A stretch of 64,000 nt of DNA. It comes from Methanobacterium_B sp963703015 (GTDB lineage Archaea; Methanobacteriota; Methanobacteria; Methanobacteriales; Methanobacteriaceae). A program made the translations under genes and the position numbers. Positions 28,543 through 36,677 of the stretch are shown piece by piece; position 1 is the stretch's first letter, and each line of letters starts with the position of its first letter. The stretch lies in contig OY969779.1 of NCBI GenBank assembly GCA_963703015.1, positions 1,240,001 to 1,304,000 of the forward strand, given 5' to 3'. Below the pieces are notes generated by a model that was not told where the DNA came from, searched no databases, and saw only the letters and a program-made list of their open reading frames with translations.

Positions 28543-28704
28543 TTACAATAACTCGTTATATTTCATTATATATTCTGTTATTGCTATTCTAATCAAGTTG
28601 GATTTACTAACATTACCCATTGCAATTGATAGTTTTTCCAAGTCTTCAAGTTGTTTTTCTGATAGTTTAAAGTTCAATTGCTTAAAGTTGGTTTTTTTAT
28701 TCAT
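28543..28704 (-). CDS. Ribbon-helix-helix transcriptional regulator
   Basis: A 53-residue protein beginning MNKKTNFKQLNFKLSEKQLE. A beta-strand (FKQLNFKLS) followed by two helices with KSNLIRIAITEYI matches the CopG/MetJ ribbon-helix-helix fold, a dimeric DNA-binding unit that usually represses plasmid or toxin-antitoxin promoters. The ATG at 28704 is chosen over 28734 because GGTGAGG lies just upstream. It is divergent from the type IIG restriction-modification gene and could control it. Confidence 0.75.
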   Translation of the reverse strand: MNKKTNFKQLNFKLSEKQLEDLEKLSIAMGNVSKSNLIRIAITEYIMKYNELL

Positions 28705-28972
28705 ATTATACCTCACCTGATATCTATAAAGCATATATTATATAATATTTTTGAAGTTTATTTATTAGTAATGTATCTAAAATAAGCTACTTCGTTATAT
28801 AATCATATAACGAAGTAATTATAGATAATGAAATAATTGATTTAATATTAAGCTAGAAATTTTAAGACGAATTATATAAAAGTGAAGAAGCCACATTTAA
28901 GTTTAAGAATAATTGAATAATCTTTCTGAATTAAAGTAACTTCTACAATAATCTATTAAATTGGGTGAATTA

Positions 28973-31900
28973 ATGACCGACCGAGAAGTTTTAGAAAATA
29001 AACTCACTGAGCTAATAAAAAAATATGAAGAAATGGATTCTCATGAAAAAAAAGCACTTAGTGAGGCAAATGTTAGAAAAGATTTTATTAATGAGTTGTT
29101 CTTAGTTCTTGGATGGAAAATCAATGATTCAAGTGAATACGATTCAGAATATCGTATAGGGAGTGGATATGTAGACATAGCAATTAAAGATCCTCGTTCA
29201 AATCCAATTATTTTAATAGAAGCTAAAAGATTCTCCAAAATAGACTCTTACTTTGATAAAGTAATCGAAACTAGTTTAAAAGGGAAACCAATTGTGGCAG
29301 ATTGGACTGAAGAAGAAAGGCAGTTAATAAGATATGTAGATGGTGCTTTAGAAGCCAAATGTGCCATTCTAACAAATTTTGAGAAATTTAGAGTTTATAA
29401 TGCACGTACTGCAGATGTAATATTTAATATAGAAAATCCTCGTGAATACTTTGAATATATAGATGAATTGTTAAAACTTAGCAGAAAGGAAGTAGTAGAA
29501 AGAAATAACTTAGATAGTTTACTTAAGGTAAAAAAACGATCGGACATTGATTTAGATTTTTTAAATTTAATCCAGAAATGGCGTTTGTTATTAGCCAATA
29601 ATGTAATTCAAAAATTAGATCTGCCACTGGAAAATATTAATTTTCTGATTCAACGAGTCCTAGATAGATTTATAGTTATTAGATATGCTGAAGATCGTTA
29701 TGTAATAGAAGGGGAGCAATTAGAAGCTATTCACAATTTATACAAACTAGTTTCTTATATAAACCTTAATAACACTGTAAATGAATTTTTTAGTGGTTTC
29801 AATAAAATACATAATTCCAAAATATTCGAAAAAAATCAAGAAATAGACGAATTTGTGAATATTATTGATGAAGAAATATTAGACACAATAATTGAAGGAT
29901 TATATTATTGTAATTTTAAGAAACTTGATCCTCACATCTTAGGAAACACATATGAAACTTATTTAGGGACAAAATTAGTTTTAGATGGTGAAGAAGTAAA
30001 AATAAAACCAATTGATGATTCCAAGAAGGAAGATGGAATTGTTTACACTCCTTCGCATATTGTTAAATATATGGCTATAAAGACTGTTGGAGATTTATTA
30101 GAAAACCTCTGGAATAAAGTAAAAGATTTATTCGATAAAGAAGATTTTCTTTCAGCTGTAAGTGAATTTAAGAATATTTATAATATAAAAATTCTTGATC
30201 CTGCTTGTGGTTCAGGATCTTTTCTTATTCAAGTACATGAACTTTTCGAGAACTGCTATAAGAAATATGAACAAGAAGTTACCATAGCATCAAAGAAACT
30301 TGAAATGTTAGTAGAATCTGAAAAAATTGAATATTGGGAAGCTAAAAAAATTGAAGTTGAAATGATCAAAGTTTTTAAAAAAAACAATAAAAGTATCTAT
30401 GAAAAGCGAATTCTTAAAAATAATATATATGGAGTTGATTTAGATCAGCCTGCAGCTGAAATAGCTTCTGTAAATCTTATGCTTAAAGCAATTAAGCCCG
30501 AAGAAAAGTTACCATTAATATTGGATGAAAATATAAAAGTTGGAAATTCAATCATAACTGGTGTAGATAACAAAGAAGAACTTTTAGAACATTCTGAACA
30601 AATTAAAGATTTGATCAAGTGTCGAGAACAAATTAAATTAGCTTCATCTAAAGAAAAGAAAATTTTAGAGACACAATTCAATAAAATTAAAGTTCAATTA
30701 AATAATGAGCTTAATAAAAATTTATTAGATTATTTTAATGATTTAAACCCTATTGAACCTTTTAATTATGAAATAGAGTTTCCTGAAGTATTTTTTGATA
30801 AAGAAGGTAAATTACTGGAAAATGGTGGTTTTGATGTAATTATTGGAAATCCACCTTACAAATCTACTTCAAGAATTAAAAAGTCCGAAAGAGTTTATTA
30901 TAACAAATTTTATGAAACAATAGGTAAAGAAATGAATTATTTCTCATTATTTATCGAAAGATTCATGAAATTAATGAAAAATGAAGCATTTTTTAGTTTT
31001 ATTGTCCCTGATAGTTTACTTACAGTTACTTCTTACCAAAAATTAAGGAAACTTATCTTAGATACTGCATCAATATATAATATAACGAATGTTCCCGGCG
31101 GAGCATTTGAAGATGTTGAAGTAGGTAATAGTACAATAATCATGTTTAAAAATGTTTATGACGATTCAAAGATAGTTAAAACATTTAATTACATTAAAAA
31201 CCATAATGAATGGTTATTTAAAAAAGAAGATGAAATTGAACAATCTCGTTATTATCAAACTCCTGAAAATATATTTTATTTAAATAATTGGTCAATTGAT
31301 TTTACAACTGAAAGATTTATATCAGGTTATAAAAATTTAGATGAATTAGCAGATCTCAGAGATGGTATTAAAACAGGAGATAATGGCAAATTCGTTTCTT
31401 CAAATAAATCAACATCTCAACACCAAAAACTTCTTACGGGATCAGACATTTTAAGATACTCATTTAGATATAATGATCTTTATGTTTTGTATGATCCTAA
31501 ATTATTATCAGGTGCAAGAGAAGAAGAAATATTTTTATCAGATGAAAAAATAATTACTCGTCAAACTGGGGATCGTATCATAGCCACTTACGATAATGAA
31601 CAATTTTATACATTAGATAATACTCATTTAATTTTAAGAAAAAATGAAAATTATGAAATTAAATATTTATTGGCCTTAATCAACTCAAAATTGATTAATT
31701 ACTATTATAGATTGTTAGTTCCTGAAAAGGGACGAACATATGCTCAAGTGAGGATAGAAAAACTGAATATATTGCCAATAAGGTTGTTAAAAAAGCAAGA
31801 ACAAAAAGTTATTATAAAAATTGTAGATAAGATCTTATTTTTAAATAAAGTTAAAAAGGATATATTAAACACTTTTTCGATTTTGTTGAATAATACTGGC

Positions 31901-32464
31901 CAAAATAATTCATTTAAATCACTATCATACTATATTACTCTACAAAATGCTCCAAATTACAGTATTAAAGTAGTAAATAATGAAGAATTAATTGAAAAAG
32001 ACAAAATAGGCCTTCCTACTAAATTTAGTGTTTGTAAATCAGGACAGCACATTATTTTGACAGTATATTACGAAAAAGATGTAGAAAATGTAATGAAAAT
32101 TTATTTTGAAGATCCTGTGATTATGGAATATTTTTATCTTTCGATTTATTCCCAAGTTAATAAACCTAAAAGATATCAAAAAGAATCAGAGATATTGGAA
32201 AGAGTTTTAAAAGATATCAAAATTCCTAAAGGCCATAAATATAAAGAAAATGATGTAAAAAATATAAAATCAATAATGAACGCATTTCAAGAACAAATAG
32301 CCCAGTTTTCAGTTGAATATTTGGAAAAAACAGGAAATAATCTTGTTGATTTGAAAACCGTTAATCACGATATAGAAAAAACTGATAAAGAGATTGATAA
32401 AATTGTTTATAAACTATATGGGCTGAATAAAGAAGAAATTAGAATTATTGAAGATAGTTATTAA
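28973..32464 (+). CDS. Type IIG restriction-modification enzyme (fused nuclease and N6-adenine methyltransferase)
   Basis: A 1163-residue single-chain restriction-modification protein. The N-terminal nuclease has Asp68 (YVDIAIK) and Glu83-Ala-Lys85 in ILIEAKR, a PD-(D/E)xK site. The methyltransferase carries motif I LDPACGSGSF near residue 410 and motif IV NPPY at 626-629, as in gamma-class N6-adenine enzymes. The C-terminal third, after about residue 790, resembles a TaqI-like target-recognition domain. The ATG at 28973 is chosen over a TTG at 28961 because GGGTG precedes it. It methylates its own sites and cuts foreign DNA. The target site is unknown. Confidence 0.85.
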   Translation: MTDREVLENKLTELIKKYEEMDSHEKKALSEANVRKDFINELFLVLGWKINDSSEYDSEYRIGSGYVDIAIKDPRSNPIILIEAKRFSKIDSYFDKVIETSLKGKPIVADWTEEERQLIRYVDGALEAKCAILTNFEKFRVYNARTADVIFNIENPREYFEYIDELLKLSRKEVVERNNLDSLLKVKKRSDIDLDFLNLIQKWRLLLANNVIQKLDLPLENINFLIQRVLDRFIVIRYAEDRYVIEGEQLEAIHNLYKLVSYINLNNTVNEFFSGFNKIHNSKIFEKNQEIDEFVNIIDEEILDTIIEGLYYCNFKKLDPHILGNTYETYLGTKLVLDGEEVKIKPIDDSKKEDGIVYTPSHIVKYMAIKTVGDLLENLWNKVKDLFDKEDFLSAVSEFKNIYNIKILDPACGSGSFLIQVHELFENCYKKYEQEVTIASKKLEMLVESEKIEYWEAKKIEVEMIKVFKKNNKSIYEKRILKNNIYGVDLDQPAAEIASVNLMLKAIKPEEKLPLILDENIKVGNSIITGVDNKEELLEHSEQIKDLIKCREQIKLASSKEKKILETQFNKIKVQLNNELNKNLLDYFNDLNPIEPFNYEIEFPEVFFDKEGKLLENGGFDVIIGNPPYKSTSRIKKSERVYYNKFYETIGKEMNYFSLFIERFMKLMKNEAFFSFIVPDSLLTVTSYQKLRKLILDTASIYNITNVPGGAFEDVEVGNSTIIMFKNVYDDSKIVKTFNYIKNHNEWLFKKEDEIEQSRYYQTPENIFYLNNWSIDFTTERFISGYKNLDELADLRDGIKTGDNGKFVSSNKSTSQHQKLLTGSDILRYSFRYNDLYVLYDPKLLSGAREEEIFLSDEKIITRQTGDRIIATYDNEQFYTLDNTHLILRKNENYEIKYLLALINSKLINYYYRLLVPEKGRTYAQVRIEKLNILPIRLLKKQEQKVIIKIVDKILFLNKVKKDILNTFSILLNNTGQNNSFKSLSYYITLQNAPNYSIKVVNNEELIEKDKIGLPTKFSVCKSGQHIILTVYYEKDVENVMKIYFEDPVIMEYFYLSIYSQVNKPKRYQKESEILERVLKDIKIPKGHKYKENDVKNIKSIMNAFQEQIAQFSVEYLEKTGNNLVDLKTVNHDIEKTDKEIDKIVYKLYGLNKEEIRIIEDSY

Positions 32465-32602
32465 GTAATAATAATAGACAAAAATATTAATAATAACGTG
32501 ACTTTTTAGTAATTTGATTTCATATGCAAGTTTTACAACATCTGGAGATGATTTTTCAAAATCATTTAGAATGCCATTTTTTTGATGAAAATATGAATTC
32601 TA

Positions 32603-33094
32603 TTAATTAGCATTTTCAATATTATTTTTTTTCCAATTCTCAAAAAATATTTTGAAATCATCTGTTAATGTACTGTAAATATAGTTTAACATTGGAGTTT
32701 CATTAAAAATAAAATTCAACATATTATAAGAATGATATAATGGTCGATAAACCTTACCGTCCAATTTAATTTCCTTATTCTCACGTTTCAAAGTACTAAT
32801 AAATAAATCATCATAAAAACCAATTATAGAGGGTTGTTCATCCATATCAAAAAAATTAATTTCAAATTTTTCAGGTTCATCAGACTTAAAATAAAAACTA
32901 TGCAATCTTGGTGCATCATTTAGTGTAATATATTTATCTTTTAACGAATATGCCAAGATCAACCTTGATGCTCCTTTAAATAAGGGTAATTTTTTGGATA
33001 TTTTTGGAAAATTACACGATAAAATTTCATCATAAACAGTTGGTAAATTATTTACTATATTTTCCAAATTCTTTCTTGTGGAGTTAGGTGACAA
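32603..33094 (-). CDS. Unknown protein overlapping the DUF4365-like gene
   Basis: A 163-residue acidic protein with no recognised domain. It begins 40 bases inside the end of the upstream DUF4365-like gene, in another frame, which implies coupled expression. Aromatic-rich segments (FYFKSDEPEKFEINFFDMDE and YRPLYHSYNMLNFIF) suggest a folded, mixed alpha/beta protein. It may be a partner or inhibitor of the nuclease-like protein. The long overlap could also mark an old frameshift splitting one gene, but both parts read as complete proteins. Confidence 0.5.
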   Translation of the reverse strand: MSPNSTRKNLENIVNNLPTVYDEILSCNFPKISKKLPLFKGASRLILAYSLKDKYITLNDAPRLHSFYFKSDEPEKFEINFFDMDEQPSIIGFYDDLFISTLKRENKEIKLDGKVYRPLYHSYNMLNFIFNETPMLNYIYSTLTDDFKIFFENWKKNNIENAN

Positions 33095-34308
33095 TTTATT
33101 CCAAATAAATGACTCACTAGGGTTTCGTTCAAATCAAATGGGATATAATTTCTATTTATCTTTTCTACTCCCTTAGAATCTAAAAATTTAAGAGCTTCAA
33201 AAAAAGATTGTGGATTGACAAACTCATATTTTATATACTTATTAACAATTTCTTTTTGACTTACAATAGTTTTAATGTCTTCTATTTCGTAAATATCCTC
33301 ATTTAATCCATATGAGTTATCAAGAACTGCAAAAAGAATTTCTTTAGCTATAAATTCGTTACAAGGACGTATTAAACGATCTTTCACAATTTTGTTAAAA
33401 TTTGATTCTATTACCTCTCTTGCATAATCCTTTGGATTATTTTTTATTGGATTATTTCCAAAATGACCAGTAATTGTACTCCTAAATTCTCTCAATCCAT
33501 CTAATATATCATCTCCTAAGCTAATTTTTTTTATTTGAACGTCATTTTTGTTATAAGGTATAGGATAAAGAGTATATCCCAATCCATCATCAGGTAAGAT
33601 TTTATAAGCTAAACCCAATTTCCAAGTATCAGTAAAAAAAAATCTATCTTTAATAATGTCAAAATACCCCAATTTCTCGTTAAGTTCATCTAAAAAAACG
33701 TGTATGTAAACAAATTCATCTGAATATTCTCCTAATGTGGGTTCTGAATGCATTTCTAATTCATTGAATTTTTCTTTTAGTTTATCATGATCATTAGTTG
33801 ATCGGATATGTTTTTGAGAAATTAATTTCCATGACTTATAATAATCAACTTCATCTATTTTTATAATACCATTATCTTCATTATCTAAATTTAAAGGAAT
33901 TAATGTGCTTTCATAAGAAAAATCTATTAATTGTTCTCCTCCACTGTTAGTAAGATTATCATGGACATAAACCCAATAAGCTGTATTATTAAAAATATCA
34001 ACTCCAACATGTAAAACTGGATTGGCAGTCCCAGTATTGCTATAAGCTAAAAGTGATTTTTTTATTCTAATTTTAGGTTCATCCGGGTTGAAACTAGCAG
34101 GTAATTTCTTAATTTGAACTTCCAGCTTCCCTATTGGAACTCCTGAATCATTTACTAACTCCATATATCCATCAGTGTTAGGATATTTATCCCTTAGATT
34201 AACATCTAATTTCACTTTACTTGGATCTACTAATTGAGAAAAAGTAGTGACAGCACGTGTTTCAGCAGTATCTGTATTGCTGTATGGAGAAGGAGCAGTA
34301 TTTACCAT
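33055..34308 (-). CDS. DUF4365-like putative nuclease
   Basis: A 417-residue protein. The first 130 residues resemble DUF4365: Asp46 in TDGYMEL, then Glu63-x-Gln-x-Lys67 in KLEVQIKKL, which fits a PD-(D/E)xK nuclease-like core, followed by VGVDIFNNTAYWVYVHD. Such domains occur in defence and mobile-element proteins. The remaining 280 residues are unrecognised and may sense or bind a partner. GTGATAT precedes the ATG, and an inverted repeat overlaps the likely promoter. The assignment rests on motif spacing, not on a search. Confidence 0.5.
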   Translation of the reverse strand: MVNTAPSPYSNTDTAETRAVTTFSQLVDPSKVKLDVNLRDKYPNTDGYMELVNDSGVPIGKLEVQIKKLPASFNPDEPKIRIKKSLLAYSNTGTANPVLHVGVDIFNNTAYWVYVHDNLTNSGGEQLIDFSYESTLIPLNLDNEDNGIIKIDEVDYYKSWKLISQKHIRSTNDHDKLKEKFNELEMHSEPTLGEYSDEFVYIHVFLDELNEKLGYFDIIKDRFFFTDTWKLGLAYKILPDDGLGYTLYPIPYNKNDVQIKKISLGDDILDGLREFRSTITGHFGNNPIKNNPKDYAREVIESNFNKIVKDRLIRPCNEFIAKEILFAVLDNSYGLNEDIYEIEDIKTIVSQKEIVNKYIKYEFVNPQSFFEALKFLDSKGVEKINRNYIPFDLNETLVSHLFGINCHLTPQERIWKI

Positions 34309-34331
34309 TATATCACAAGATAAGTTTTATT

Positions 34332-34354
34332 ATGATTATTTATATTATAATCAT
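34332..34354. promoter_or_regulatory. Inverted repeat over the DUF4365-like gene promoter
   Basis: ATGATTAT at 34332-34339 and ATAATCAT at 34347-34354 form a perfect 8-bp inverted repeat with a 7-base spacer. It lies 24-46 bases upstream of the start on the minus strand and overlaps a TATA-like sequence, the place expected for a repressor operator. The A+T-rich setting makes chance palindromes more likely. Confidence 0.4.
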
Positions 34355-34800
34355 TTAATCTTTTTGAAATACTCTGGATTAATACTGTCCATATACACGT
34401 AATTGTAATAGAAATGATAAGGAAGGCAAGTTTTAACAATACTCAACAGAACAAGTGATTATTCCATTATCTTCACGTTCTACATTTCAGATAATAAAGA
34501 GAGTATATATTTTAAGCGGAGGCAATATCAAATAGTTCAACCAAAAGTAAATCTAAAAAATTAAGATTGATCAATTATTAACAATCATATTATCTCCAAA
34601 TATAAATAAAAGCATATTTTTGTAATGTATTTATATCATTGTTATCATAATGTTATATCAAGAACATATAATTGAGCTTTAAATATAGTACTTATGTATT
34701 TATCAGTTTTTTTAAACATAAGAACTGGAAAATGCTTAATCAGTATTGAATTTTTTAATATAATAAATTAACTCAAAGTGAATTTAATAGTGAGATAAAT
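34355..34800. other. Divergent intergenic region between the two candidate defence units
   Basis: No gene is visible in these 446 bases. A TATA-like TTTAAATATA lies at 34678-34687, about 115 bases before the Panacea-like gene. A small inverted repeat (ATGTT and AACAT, 34650-34667) sits near it. The region probably holds promoters for both divergent units. Confidence 0.4.
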
Positions 34801-35715
34801 ATGATAACTGAAGTTGATATTGGAAATTATTCTGGATTAAATCAAATAACTTTATTCCTCTTTTATAAATTAAAAGAAAAGGATATGGGAATTAGTCCAT
34901 ATGGTATCCAAAAAACTTTGTTTAAATTGAAAATGGAATTAGGAGAAGATCATTTATTATCAGAATCGATTCCGTATTATTGGTATTATCATGGTCCATT
35001 TTCAGAAACTTTAAAAAGCACTATAGACACTTTTACAAATTCAAAAAATTTTCTTGAAAAATATAAATCACTTTATAAATTGAATGAAGAAAATTACAAT
35101 TCTTTGGACAAAAATCCTGATAAAAGTTTTTCTTTCATTTTTGATTTTTATCCAGAGGTGGACGAAGTATTCGTTGATTTAATAAGTAATAAAGATAGGT
35201 TTTACAACTTAGATCAAGAAGTCTATCAAAAGTATGCTCCATATTCTTTCATGTATCCTTATAAATTTGAAATTTACAATCCATTAGATAATGATTCAGA
35301 CCATAATGGAAATATTGATACTTTAATATCCAAATTTTATGAATGTGAATCAAAATTGCCCTATGATGGATTCTTTGATAGATATGAAGAGATTTATTCT
35401 AATTTTATTGGAATAGTTGACAAATTACATAGTAAAGATCTTATCGAAGAAAATTTTGGATCATTTAAATCTGCGTCTCTTGATCTGTGGAATACGTTTG
35501 CTCCAGGATTAGGTTATAAAAATCATGATGATCATTATAATTACAAAAAGAAAGTTTGGGCACAAAGATTTGAAGTGGAGATGAATAAATTTACTATTTC
35601 ACTAAAATACTTGGAAGATTTATCTAAATCTCAAGAAAAAGTATCCAATAAAAATCACTCTGCAAATTCAAGAAACTTCGTTTTAGCCACTATTGAAGCT
35701 TATTTGCAAGGTTAA
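34801..35715 (+). CDS. Panacea-like (DUF4065-like) protein, candidate antitoxin
   Basis: A 304-residue protein. Its N-terminal 80 residues carry an alpha-helical pattern with GIQKTLFKLKMEL near residues 35-47 and YYWYYHGPFSETL near 59-71. This echoes the KLQKLLY and YGPYS signature of the Panacea/DUF4065 and YwgA-like group, in which Panacea is a promiscuous antitoxin domain paired with many toxins. The rest is acidic and unrecognised. It is followed after three bases by a PIN-domain gene whose ribosome site lies in its last codons, so the two form a tight operon. The family call is tentative. Confidence 0.45.
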   Translation: MITEVDIGNYSGLNQITLFLFYKLKEKDMGISPYGIQKTLFKLKMELGEDHLLSESIPYYWYYHGPFSETLKSTIDTFTNSKNFLEKYKSLYKLNEENYNSLDKNPDKSFSFIFDFYPEVDEVFVDLISNKDRFYNLDQEVYQKYAPYSFMYPYKFEIYNPLDNDSDHNGNIDTLISKFYECESKLPYDGFFDRYEEIYSNFIGIVDKLHSKDLIEENFGSFKSASLDLWNTFAPGLGYKNHDDHYNYKKKVWAQRFEVEMNKFTISLKYLEDLSKSQEKVSNKNHSANSRNFVLATIEAYLQG

Positions 35716-35718
35716 ACT

Positions 35719-36447
35719 ATGTCCTCTTCTCATGATAAATATTCTTTGCATTTTTTAGATACTAATATACTTTTAAAAACCATTATTAGGTGGAACAAAG
35801 TCACAACTCTATTTTCGTCTGAGCCCACATGTAAATATTTAGAATGTAGCTCTACAAAGCATATTACAGAAAGAGTATATAATGAAGCAATAAACGTTTT
35901 AAATACTCATAGGAGAATTGCTTTAAAATATTTAAATAATTTCAAAGGTCAATTTGATTCAAATATTATTATTAATGCTAATTTTAACTTAAACAGATTG
36001 AATGACTCGTTTATTCAAAAATATGCTAACCAAAAATATCCTGAACAAATACCTTATGAAAGATTTGAAGGAATAGTCAAGGCAATTGGAAGTTATTTTT
36101 ATGAAAAGTTACGAAGTTATTGTTATGATCCTAAAGAATCAACTTTAAAAATTTTAGAAAATGAAGTTATTACTGAAATTAATGAAACTAAATCAGATTT
36201 AGATGATATTTGCAAATCTTTAATTAAAAACCTCAATAGTTATAATGATACAATGAAACGGGTTGAATACTCTCTTAAGAGAATTGGTATCCATGAACCA
36301 GATAATCTTATCTTATTGGATTGTCATTGTTTAGGAAAAAAGATGCTTAAAACTAATTTAGCTTTCATAACATTAGATAATACTATATTAAAATATAAAA
36401 AACCAATTGAAGGAATGTTACGTAATATATTTATTTTTAAACCATGA
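35719..36447 (+). CDS. PIN-domain protein, candidate toxin nuclease
   Basis: A 242-residue protein with PIN-fold features. The first strand is HFLDTNILLK with Asp14, a likely acidic residue is Glu51 (ITERVYN), and the C-terminal block LILLDCHCLGKKML then FITLDNTIL supplies Asp195, Asp201 and Asp220. Those acids would bind metal for ribonuclease activity. The 140 residues between first and last motifs are longer than in VapC toxins and may be an inserted helical domain. It is the second gene of an operon with the Panacea-like protein. RNA cleavage is inferred, not shown. Confidence 0.6.
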   Translation: MSSSHDKYSLHFLDTNILLKTIIRWNKVTTLFSSEPTCKYLECSSTKHITERVYNEAINVLNTHRRIALKYLNNFKGQFDSNIIINANFNLNRLNDSFIQKYANQKYPEQIPYERFEGIVKAIGSYFYEKLRSYCYDPKESTLKILENEVITEINETKSDLDDICKSLIKNLNSYNDTMKRVEYSLKRIGIHEPDNLILLDCHCLGKKMLKTNLAFITLDNTILKYKKPIEGMLRNIFIFKP

Positions 36448-36619
36448 AAAACTTAGAAATAGATTAATTATTTAGATTAATATTAGGTAATTTCCTAATA
36501 AAGTTTAAAAAATTAATTAAAATTGATCTATCTTAATTACATTAAATAGTATCAAATTATGAATAACAATTCAAAAATTAAGTTTATAATTCAATAAAAT
36601 AACTTAGATTAAAAGTACC

Positions 36620-36644
36620 TAACATGGTCCTTTAAATTAGTTTA
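36620..36644 (+). repeat. Candidate right attachment site (attR) of the integrated element
   Basis: Matches 20654-20678 in direct orientation at 22 of 25 positions, starting with the identical TAACATGGTCC. It contains TTTAAATT, a probable TATA box for the GTPase gene that starts 58 bases after the beginning of the repeat. It is the right boundary of the A+T-rich island. Confidence 0.6.
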
Positions 36645-36677
36645 GAGATCAGAGAACTATTATAAGGAAGGAAAAAT

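Larger units (their letters stand above)
20654..36644 (+). mobile_element. Integrated genetic element of about 16 kb with defence cargo
   Basis: The island is bounded by the imperfect 25-bp direct repeat, begins with a tyrosine recombinase and is visibly more A+T-rich than the flanking metabolic genes. It separates cbiE from the YchF-like GTPase gene. It carries a PrimPol-helicase, small DNA-binding proteins, a type IIG restriction-modification enzyme, a DUF4365-like nuclease gene pair and a Panacea-like/PIN gene pair. No conjugation, portal, capsid or terminase large-subunit gene was seen. It is best described as an integrative plasmid-like or satellite element. Confidence 0.75.

Noticed and set aside
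28201..28740. Repeated blocks that could suggest a CRISPR array or terminal repeats
   Set aside because: There are only two copies, unequal, and they align as coding sequence of one gene, so a decayed gene duplicate explains them.
32603..34308. Possible frameshift splitting one long gene
   Set aside because: Each frame has its own plausible end or start and the overlap is 40 bases; without homologues the two-gene reading is simpler.
36448..36619. A further gene at the right end of the element
   Set aside because: The 170 bases are dense in stop codons in all frames and hold only A+T-rich sequence.
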